Source: Membranipora membranacea
Lineage: Eukaryota > Bryozoa > Gymnolaemata > Cheilostomatida > Membraniporidae
DNA length: 64,000 bases
Reading direction: 5' to 3'
Assembly (NCBI GenBank): GCA_914767715.1
Contig: OU612072.1
Span: forward strand, 26,722,001-26,786,000
The notes under the pieces are model-generated. The model did no database searches and had not been told where the DNA came from. It saw only the letters and a list, made by a program, of their open reading frames with translations. The position numbers and the translations under genes are program-made. Below are positions 34,715 through 47,100 of the stretch, piece by piece; the stretch's first letter is position 1; each line of letters begins with the position of its first letter.

Positions 34715-37700
34715 GATGTGATATCAGATTTAATCTGTAATATGCAAAATAATAACCAACGAAAAACCTTTGTGTTAGCCAGAGTAAAGACATCACAGAC
34801 GTTAAATTGTTTCTGAATAATTAAAAATACAGCTTCAGATTGATCTCCACATTACATGTTGATGTTGGTATATACTAATTGTTTATAATTAATAACTCAC
34901 AATACAGTTATAATACTATATTTTGTGGTAAATGTAGGATATAAATCATCCTCTTCCTTCCAGAATCACAGTCTAGTCATAATGAGTCATTGACTACAAA
35001 AATGTCAGATGAATTAACATTTTAAAGTCATCAATTGTTGTATTCATGAGTAAACACACCTTTGAAGCAGCAGAGACACGTTCTGATCTGAGTAGAGAGT
35101 TGCTGACCTCTTGTTCTCCTCACTGTTTATGCCCTGAGTTGTCATAACAGGCTATTAAATAGTTAAACCAGCATGATGTCAGCTATTTTGACATCCTTTT
35201 TGCAATCACAGACAGTGACTGTGTCACTCTTATTTTGTTTAGTTATGAGGGTGAAATGCTCACTTTCAGCCAACTGGCTTGTATTTATGCTGGTTGTTTT
35301 CAAACAAAATTTGAATGCCCTAACCAAAATTGAAAAAACAAAGTTTCATCAGATATGTTGTCATCTGCCCAAGCCTGTTAGCGGATTCAGAGCCAATATT
35401 TTCTTGATGTTATGCCAATCTATAACACATGTTATAGCTCTATTTGTTACTATTTCCTGATGCTGAATTTGATCAAAAATGGTGGTCAGACGTTGGGGTC
35501 TCGGTCCAAAAGACCTCTACTGTGTTGATATAACTCTACAGGCATATATCGCTCTAGTGACCAGGCTTATATAACAAAATACAAATCATCCCAGCAGAGA
35601 ATCTATTTGGAGTAAGAATTGATCGGAACTGAAAGTTATTATTGGGCTCAGGGTTGGTAAAATAATCCTCCAACAATATTAGTCATTGTCATACTGACAG
35701 CTAGATATCTGTCACTAGCTACTAATCAATCATTGCCTGTTATTAAGGCTCAGACTGATCAAAACAGAAACTGTAAATTTGGCTTTGTATAGAGACTGGA
35801 AGCCATGTTAGGTAGTTCCGCATCTGAATCTGAATGCCAGGCCTTTCAACTGAATGATCGGTTTAAGACTTCAAATTTTAGATTGCTTCATTCAAAGTTG
35901 CGATCAACCAGCAGGTTTACAGCTATCAATTGGAATACAAATCCTCAGGTTACTATATTCAAGGTTAGAAAGGTTCAAACGACAACATTTTTCCTGACTC
36001 CATGCTACAGTTTCTTAATTATCAGCATTTGAAAGTAGAATAGAAAATGATTCTTTGGGGGAGCCATAAAGTTGAGTTGAGAAACGTTATTCAAAAGTTG
36101 CTTTTGTATTATTGCCATATTATCTTAACAGTTTTATCGCATGATAGCTCAGTTTCTTGTTTTCTGTCCAGACAGAGAAGTAGGCTGTCATCTACAGTGG
36201 CCCCACCTGGCAGGTAATCACCATCTCATAGATAATGATGTTAATAAGTCAAACTCTTGTCACATGCTACAGACATGGTGAAGAACCTCAACTGCATGGT
36301 TTTATTACCATGCATCTGGATTATCTCACATGATATATTGAAATAAGGAAAGAAGCAGTTGATATTTTTTTCTAATTGTGTCAGGTGATCCTTGTAACTG
36401 TAGTTGGTTGCCATGGCCTAATTTATTTTAAATCCTCACAATCCTGATTTTGGCTAGGCAGCAGCTCTAAATGTAAATGCCAGATGGTTGTCGCAAAATA
36501 AGGCAAGAAGGTGGTTGACAAGGAGCTGGTTGCCATACTCATTGGAGTAAGTAGTACCATCTGGCTCTAGTAACATAAACCTGAGCAGCTAATTTGGATC
36601 TTGCGGAATATACCAGTTTTCCAAATGCAAAATAACTCCAAAAACTGAAACTGCATGACCTCCGAAATACATTACAGCTAGGAAGGTGTAGTTTTTGTCT
36701 CCCACTCACTTTTCACGACTTATGCAGCCAGCTTTAGGGGGGGGGGGGGGGAGGGCGTCTAGCAGGTGCAATGAGTATTCAGACGCTCAAACTGGTTTCA
36801 CAACTATCTTAATTTAGTTGCAGTATTGAATAATCACCAGCAATAAATCATGAGGGTAAGATCAAGAGCTACTCAAAAGTAAGGAAGGAATTAAAAAGTA
36901 AAGTAGAAGTTATAAAAATTCTCATCAGGTTAATCTACGAAGCTCAGATCTAAAGTCCTGTATGGGAGATCCGTGTTGGGGGGAGGGGTGTAGTGATCAA
37001 ATTTGATCCAGTTTACCTGTTAGTATATTCAATCATCTCATGTTACAAGGGGAAGCAACTCAAAATGGAATAAAACTTGATCAAAAGTTTTATGATTAAA
37101 GATGAGAAGATATTGGCTTGTTTTTGTGTGATGATAGATAGTAGGCCAGTCTCAATCTCAGCTTTCATTGTTACCAACGAGGCTGCAGATTGGTTTGGAT
37201 GATAAATACAGAATGTGTCAAGTAGATGAGTAATGTACATAACGGCATTAGATTATATACAGTAGAGGTTATCACTGGGTAAGATCTTCTGAGCTAGTTC
37301 AAGCCTTGTTAAGTGACGTTGTCACAAACCCGTGACGTGTAATTGTCATCCATCTATAGCTCAGTCAGGTAAGGAGGATATTATATATCGACCAGGAAAT
37401 ATCAGACGCTACGCCAGTAGAAAGCACTCAAGATTGAATACATAGGTAAATAGCTGTTGAGTAACAATTCATACATTGGTAGATAAAAGGCGTGTTTTAC
37501 TTTTTCCTAATTTGGTATATTTACAGGTAAGAATATTAACAGTAACACTTATATAGGTCTTCGCTTTCTCAGATATTTACAATGTAAGCAAAAACTATGT
37601 TAACTCTAAAACCAACAATCATGAAAATATTATTATTATGTTGCAAAAATTGTCACTGGTAGAACATCCATAAATGCACATATTTTAACACCACGGAAAA

Positions 37701-38168
37701 ATCCTAAAACAAGTCAGACCAACATTTGAAACGAATTGGGCTCGTCATTCAATCTTACAATAATCAAAATTCAGGAAAAAGTCTCAAGTTACTGAAAGAC
37801 AATATTTACTTCAATTCAATAAATTGAACTGTATGGAGTTGTTTGTCTTGTTGCAGAATCAGGTATTTGTTAGATTTCACTCACATAAACTGATTTGGTA
37901 AGAATTCGACCATATCACTCTTTAGTACAGCTGCTACATTACGATCTTATGGACATTCAGTCAACAATTAAAAAATCTCCATCCAAAATCAGATTTAAAC
38001 TCAAAAATGCCCATAAAGTAAGCCATCAAAAAACCCACTAAAAGATTCAAATAACACAATCGAAATGACATATGTTGAGTCGCCAGTAAATAGCCTGAGA
38101 TTGTAACTGCAGCAGCTGCTTGAATGATTTAGGTACACCCACAATAAGCATGTGAGATCCTCAGGCTA
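34715..38168. other. Intergenic, nothing recognised
   Basis: About 3.4 kb with no convincing exon. It has a G run at about 36738-36751 and some low-complexity AT sequence. It includes the 3' flank of GABPB. Confidence 0.5.
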
Positions 38169-41100
38169 TCATTCCACAGCGTCGTCCATCATATCGTGTT
38201 CTGTGACTCTGTTAGTATCTGCGGAATGTAAATAATCATCACATCATCAGAAAACTAAGACCTTAGTAGGGTAGTGGTGTATTATCCACATTTAACTTCC
38301 CGGGTTGCGGTGAAAGTTGTCAAACTGAGATTAAGCTCGGTGATAGACAGTCTCAGACAAATTTGGTTCATGGTTTACGGCCACAGAGATAATTTAATAC
38401 ACATTATGCTGAGCCATGTATCTCTGATCTCTAAAGCAATACATGTATAACGTAGCCTCAGTAGGAAAAAGATGTCACCATATGATGTCAAAATTATATC
38501 ATAGTTGTAGAGAATTTAGTGACTCTCATGGTTGGATATCCACAGACTAATAGAACAAAAGCTGACGCCAGAGTTGCACAAAAGAGTGTAAAGAGTAAGG
38601 AGTTACACGCTCATATGAGAGTAACGTCACTCACTTATATGTAGGTCTGTGCCTGTGGTTTGTTGAGTTGTCTGCATCTCTTCTGTATTAGTCTTTGTCT
38701 CCCCTGTTTGAGTTTCAGATCCATCTTGGGGCTGCTGTACCAATAACACCTGAAGACAAAATGAATATGTTAGGTATGTACCAGTGACTCAGATCTAATA
38801 CTATTATAAAATCCATAAGCTGTGTACACGATGACTTGACCTTGGTAATTCATATATTACAGATAAAACAATAGTGTCATCTTTACACATCGGCCACATA
38901 GTACAACAAAAGAAACAGTTCCACCCTTTAGATCCTTTGGGGAAGCCTTTTTACCTAGACCAAGGATTTCTATTGTTGTAACTTCATCGCTTGAAGTGAT
39001 TTCTCTATTTCTAAATGTTTAACATTATTGAACTCGGCCTGCTGACGGGAACTAGTGATGATGTCACAAACTCAAAACCCGGTAATGAATATAGAGAACG
39101 CCATGTTGTACCAGATGCAATTTCGATATTGTGATACAGATGAGAGACATAGTGTTGGATTTCAATCACAATCACCTATTACTGTGACACCACAATCACC
39201 TATTACTGTGACACCACAATCACCTATTACTGTGACACCACAATCACCTATTACTGTGACACCACAATCACCTATTACTGTGACACCACAATCACCTATT
39301 ACTGTGACACCACAATTACCTATTACTGTGTCACCACAATCACCTATTACTGTGACACCACAATCACCTATTACTGTGACACCACAATCACCTATTACTG
39401 TGACACCACAATCACCGTTTACTGTGACACCACAATCACCTATTACTGTGACACCACAATCACCTATTACTGTGACACCACAATCACCTATTACTGTGAC
39501 ACCACAATCACCTATTACTGTGACACCACAATCACCTATTACTGTGACACCACAATCACCTATTACTGTGACACCACAATCACCTATTACTGTGACACCA
39601 CAATCACCTATTACTGTGACACCACAATTACCTATTACTGTGTCACCACAATCATCTATTACTGTGACACCACAATCACCTATTACTGTGACACCACAAT
39701 CACCTATTACTGTGACACCACAATTACCTATTACTGTGACACCACAATCACCTATTTCTGTGACACCACAATTACCTATTACTGTGACACCACAATCATC
39801 TATTACTGTGACACCACAATCACCTATTACTGTGACACCACAATCACCTATTACTGTGACACCACAATCACCTATTACTGTGACACCACAATCACCTATT
39901 ACTGTGTCATCACAATCATCTATTACTGTGACACCACAATCACCTATTACTGTGACACCACAATCACCTATTACTGTGACACCACAATCACCTATTACTG
40001 TGACACCACAATCCCCTTTTACTGTGACACCACAATCACCTATTACTGTGACACCACAATCACCTATTACTGTGACACCACAATCACCTATTACTGTGAC
40101 ACCACAATCACCTATTACTGTGACACCACAATCACCTATTACTGTGACACCACAATCACCTATTACTGTGACACCACAATCACCTATTACTGTGACACCA
40201 CAATCACCTATTACTGTGACACCACAATCACCTATTACTGTGACACCACAATCACCTATTACTGTGACACCACAATCACCTATTACTGTGACACCACAAT
40301 CACCTATTACTGTGACACCACAATCACCTATTACTGTGACACCACAATCACCTATTACTGTGACACCACAATCACCTATTACTGTGACACCACAATCACC
40401 TATTACTGTGACACCACAATCACCTATTACTGTGACACCACAATCACCTATTACTGTGACACCACAATCACCTATTACTGTGACACCACAATCACCTATT
40501 ACTGTGACACCACAATCACCTATTTCTGTGACACCACAATTACCTATTACTGTGACACCACAATCATCTATTACTGTGACACCACAATCACCTATTACTG
40601 TGACACCACAATCACCTATTACTGTGACACCACAATCACCTATTACTGTGACACCACAATCACCTATTACTGTGTCATCACAATCATCTATTACTGTGAC
40701 ACCACAATCACCTATTACTGTGACACCACAATCACCTATTACTGTGACACCACAATCACCTATTACTGTGACACCACAATCCCCTTTTACTGTGACACCA
40801 CAATCACCTATTACTGTGACACCACAATCACCTATTACTGTGACACCACAATCACCTATTACTGTGACACCACAATCACCTATTACTGTGACACCACAAT
40901 CACCTATTACTGTGACACCACAATCACCTATTACTGTGACACCACAATCACCTATTACTGTGACACCACAATCACCTATTACTGTGACACCACAATCACC
41001 TATTACTGTGACACCACAATCACCGTTTACTGTGACACCACAATCACCTATTACTGTGACACCACAATCATCTATTACTGTGACACCACAATCACCTATT

Positions 41101-44100
41101 ACTGTGACACCACAATCACCTATTACTGTGACACCACAATCACCTATTACTGTGACACCACAATCACCTATTACTGTGACACCACAATCACCTATTACTG
41201 TGACACCACAATCACCTATTACTGTGACACCACAATCACCTATTACTGTGACACCACAATCACCGTTTACTGTGACACCACAATCACCTATTACTGTGAC
41301 ACCACAATCACCGTTTACTGTGACACCACAATCACCTATTACTGTGACACCACAATCACCTATTACTGTGACACCACAATCACCTATTACTGTGACACCA
41401 CAATCATCTATTACTGTGACACCACAATCACCTATTACTGTGACACCACAATCACCTATTACTGTGACACCACAATCACCTATTACTGTGACACCACAAT
41501 CACCTATTACTGTGACACCACAATCACCTATTACTGTGACACCACAATCACCTATTACTGTGACACCACAATCACCTATTACTGTGACACCACAATCACC
41601 TATTACTGTGACACCACAATCACCTATTACTGTGACACCACAATTACCTATTACTGTGACACCACAATCACCTATTACTGTGACACCACAATTACCTATT
41701 ACTGTGACACCACAATCACCTATTACTGTGACACCACAATCACCTATTACTGTGACACCACAATCACCTATTACTGTGACACCACAATCACCTATTTCTG
41801 TGACACCACAATTACCTATTACTGTGACACCACAATCATCTATTACTGTGACACCACAATCACCTATTACTGTGACACCACAATCACCTATTACTGTGAC
41901 ACCACAATCACCTATTACTGTGACACCACAATCACCTATTACTGTGACACCACAATCATCTATTACTGTGACACCACAATCACCTATTACTGTGACACCA
42001 CAATCACCTATTACTGTGACACCACAATCACCTATTACTGTGACACCACAATCCCCTTTTACTGTGACACCACAATCACCTATTACTGTGACACCACAAT
42101 CACCTATTACTGTGACACCACAATCACCTATTACTGTGACACCACAATCACCTATTACTGTGACACCACAATTACCTATTACTGTGACACCACAATCACC
42201 TATTACTGTGACACCACAATTACCTATTACTGTGACACCACAATCACCTATTACTGTGACACCACAATCACCTATTACTGTGACACCACAATCACCTATT
42301 ACTGTGACACCACAATCACCTATTACTGTGACACCACAATCACCTATTACTGTGACACCACAATCACCTATTACTGTGACACCACAATCACCTATTACTG
42401 TGACACCACAATCATCTATTACTGTGACACCACAATCACCTATTACTGTGACACCACAATCACCTATTACTGTGACACCACAATCACCTATTACTGTGAC
42501 ACCACAATCACCTATTACTGTGACACCACAATCACCTATTACTGTGACACCACAATCACCTATTACTGTGACACCACAATTACCTATTACTGTGACACCA
42601 CAATCACCTATTACTGTGACACCACAATCACCTATTACTGTGACACCACAATCATCTATTACTGTGACACCACAATCACCTATTACTGTGACACCACAAT
42701 CACCTATTACTGTGACACCACAATCACCTATTACTGTGACACCACAATCACCTATTACTGTGACACCACAATCACCTATTACTGTGACACCACAATCACC
42801 TATTACTGTGCCGTTAGAGTAATACATAACTTTTACTGATCTTACAGGTAATGTATTATGTGATAGTAGTAGGAAGTTATGCTCACCTGGTTTCCGTCTT
42901 CATCGACGAGAGTCATCACTGTATTAGAATCTCCGCTTACTCCCTGATCCTTCATAAAATTAGTCAGGGCTAGTTTACCTGCCTCTGTAACATAAGAATA
43001 TATATTCGATATACAGAAAGTGAACTTCCCACTTAATCGTGAATACAAAAGGTAGATCAAAATGGGTTAGAATTTTGAGTTGTTCTCTCTTACTCACACA
43101 TGGGGACAATTCTGAGTAAAATTTGGACACTTCTTGCACTGACTTAAAATGAAGTTTATTCAGACTTGATAAAAATGAATTTGGCAATAATAATGTCTCT
43201 GTGTTCAGATCCAATCACTTCAAAAAGATTGGTGTTAGATTTTAGGGCGGAATTTGGAATGTAAACTTTGATTTTTGAATGTAAACTATGAGCCTTGAGA
43301 GAATATCTAATTCAAGTAGTGTTTGAACGGTGGAAACAATAGTCTTATTCAGATTGTTCCGATGCTGGACTGGTCAAACACGAGCCAACATATTAGTGAT
43401 TCAAACGTACAGGCGGTTACATAATTCGAATGCTGGAAGAATGGCTACATAAGACAAATCAGAGTCAATAAGAGCTGGTACATGACACTGGAAGACTTTG
43501 CGACAAATTTCCCATTTAGTCCTATCTGCCGAACCAGCATAGTGGACAACTGACTGACCGAGATTCCGCGACACATAATACTGCATTGTGGGATTGTTCT
43601 AAGACTCATGATTGTTACATAATACTGCATAGTGGGATTGTTCTAAGACTCCTGATTGTTACAGGCGACTCTGGAGTAGATGTATTATTTACCTGTTAAT
43701 GTGAAGGGAGTAGCCGCGCTGTTATTGGCTAACGATAAACCTCTACTAGAAAGCCAGCTCGCTGTGTCTGCACTGGAGGCTGTAATAAAGTAAACATTGT
43801 TTATAAAACTTTGACAACAAGTAAACAAGCAGTGATACGGAACAGCCGTGTCAGAACATGGAACTCAAAGAAACAGATGAAATTATTTAGCTGACCTCAC
43901 AAAGAATTTCTGATAAGTGCTAATCATATGCTGAAAAGATACTCATTAACATTTCTCTTTAGAAAGTCAGCGTTAAAACTGTTAACATTGCACTCCAAGC
44001 ATTCCTTGCAGAGACTCGGCAATCCTCATATCCATATAAAGCATTGGCTTGGCAGATCTTAGCCAACAATTCACTAAACGCAATCCATGTATAGCCATGT

Positions 44101-47100
44101 TTGCTGTTCCAACTTCATGAACATCATTCTCATTCATTCACATCGTAGTCATGCTCCCTTTGATTTTCGATGATACACAGTATTTACAATATGCTCTGTT
44201 TTACACACACACCAAATTAGCAGGTAAAGCATAGTCAATGAAAAATATGTATGAATAACAACTTTGTGTTGCTTATGGCCTATTTTACTCCATACAGATC
44301 CAGTTAACTCAAAAACACCAAATCATTTGTCATTCTATCAAGAATCTGAAATCTGACGGTAGAAAACCAACAGAAGAAATATTATCTAAAGTGTACCTGT
44401 ATTTGGCGCAGTAGCCTCAGCTAGAGCAGCTAGCTCGGCTAATACGGACGTGTTACCCTCCCCCGTACCGTCCACTGTGGAGTTTGTATCTTCGTTGGCA
44501 GTTGCTAAGGCTATACTATCTCCATTGGCAGATAATTCTGCTTTGGTCTAGAATGGAGTATAGAGTCAATAAAAAACTAGACCAGAGAAATTCTGACATC
44601 TTGCATGAAACAGCCTCTGGTAACCAAACCCAGCTTTTGTCTAAATTAACATCAACAACATCCATCGTACATATTACATATCTGCCATAGAGTACTCACA
44701 GGAGACAAGTGTATCGTACACGCTTCTGATTATAAACGATATCACAAAAATAATCCAAGAGTTTTCTGTCAGATTATAAATAATGGTTGTGATGTTCCAT
44801 TTTTTCCTTTTACTTCGATGCATTGAGAAGTTGAACGGCTGCGATTATGTGAATGCGGATCTCTGTCTATGTCTTGATGCCTGTGAATGGATGTCTTTGC
44901 TTACCTGTACTTATATGTATAGATATCTATGTATCTATGTCTATGACCTGATATCTTTGTATGATTGTTTTCTCGTACCTGTATAGTTCTTGTGTTTGAG
45001 GTAGCTGTTGCTGATATATTTTCTGTAGATAAACTCTGATTGGTCATAGCTGTACACACAACCTGCTCCAGTGCAGGGCTTTCTGTGGTTAACACTTCTT
45101 CTTCTAATACAGTCTCCTGATTTGTGAACTGACGAGTTTGCTACAACAAGTAAAGTCGGTGACATTTAAATTAACCAAATATAAACTTTCACTGGGGTTA
45201 TGTATTTATAAATTGCAATTGAAGAGTATATCTTGTTATACTATAAGACCATCAAACACAATTCCGTTGCCGGTTATTTTGCGGCATAGAAATATGGTGA
45301 CAATGAAAGCATGCACAATACAAGGACCTCATATCAATGCTGGTACACTTATAGAGTATAATTGTGTGAGGCATCCTGATGATAAGATGGTGCCATCATG
45401 TAGGAGTTGATAACTTAGTCTTCAGTAGGACATAAACAGGTCTGAAGGCTCAGACTAGAGACATAAACAGGTCTGAAGGCTCAGACTAGAGGCAGGAATT
45501 CAAGGAAAAGAATCCCTGGTTCCAAGTATCTGAATTTTATGCGTCATTGGTTGAGTTCAGAGACTAAGAACCAGGGATTCTTCTAATCATAGTGATGATT
45601 ACCTGATTAGACGCACTCTGTAGAAGCTGAACTATATCCATCTGCATATTACCTAAGGCTATGTCCATCGGTGTCCGGTCAAACTAAAATATAAGACTAG
45701 TTATAGTATTGTTACCAGTCTAGTAATGGTTTGAGACCAAGGAGTACAATCGGTATCTAGTTTATTGTGTACTCAACATGAATCAATTTTGAACATGCTC
45801 CTCACTGAGATCAGCACAGAAAGCAGTGATGTCACATCAGCACAAAGTGGTGACGTCATAGCATCATCACACAAAGAGTTTGTGTCGTATCAGCAGGCAC
45901 TGTGGTGAGGTCACATTAGTACATAGTTGTGATGTCATGCTATTATCAGACATAAAGGTGATTTCGTCAGAAGAATCTCCTTAGAACGAGCGCGACTCGC
46001 AGGCCCAAATATGTCTATATTTTCCTGTGTGGTCTCTCAACTAGGTAGATTCAGTTTTATCTTAGTAATGCCAGGCTATCAGGCATGAATATTTGGGAAT
46101 AACACCTCATACAGGGTGATTTCCAACCGCAAAGAACGATCAGACCATTTGGGCAGTTTTATTGACCAAAACGGGTCGACTTTGTTTTAAACTGTGTGTC
46201 CATCTCTGTAGAAAACAAAATGTACTTGATCTACGATATGCCTGACGTACCTTATCGACGAGGTGTGTAGCTGCGTTATTTTTAAGTAATAAGTTGACTA
46301 AGTTTGTGTGTCCGTTCTCTACTGCCCAGTGTAGTGGTGTCATCTTCAACTGTATAAATAAACAGAGAGGGAGGGAGAGTCAGTAAATATATCAAATAAT
46401 TGATACAAATTAGTAACGTGAGAGATCCAAACTGTTCTGGTAGAAATTTTGGTAGTAAATATATTAAAATCTAGTTTGTATCTAATGATCTATTTGATCT
46501 AATGATCCTATTTTTACACAACGGGTAATACTTTTATCGATAATAATTCAGACATGTCGTCATATTCAACTACAAAAGAAGACTGTAAAAACTGTTTCTA
46601 AGCTATCAAACTTTGATGTTCTCCATCGAAAGATCGCCAAGAGAACCTAGAATCATCAAGGACTAGTAATTTCATTGTATCCTTGAACTGGTTCCCAGAA
46701 TCCGCTTTTTTCAACATTCAGCAATAAAAGAGTAATAATTCAATCAGCCCCTCCTAATGAAATTGACAACAATTGATGCCATCACTCTCATGTCATAATA
46801 TATACTTTGTCTGACAAGTTTTTTAAAAGATACTAGGGTATTTATAAGCTCTGTGACACAGCGTAACGAAAAAACTATTTAATAAACAACATATTATTCT
46901 ATCATTTACAGATGACGAGCCACACTAACAATAAATACTCCGGATAAGCTGCAGGCCTACCACCATTCAGGATCTATAAATTTAACATATTACCAGAATA
47001 AGGTGTCAAACCTTTTCACAGTTGTGACATATTTAAACTTCCCTGGTCAATAAAATATACAGGAACGACTTCAGCAACCAATAATATTATTTAACAAGCC

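Noticed and set aside
39169-42810. CRISPR array
   Set aside because: Repeats are directly adjacent with no spacers, in an animal genome.
39055-42822. A 1255-codon plus-strand and a 1221-codon minus-strand protein over the 24-bp array
   Set aside because: Both frames are open only because the unit is a stop-free multiple of three. Variants are mostly amino-acid changing, there is no domain or signal peptide, and the array lies in an intron of a well-supported gene.
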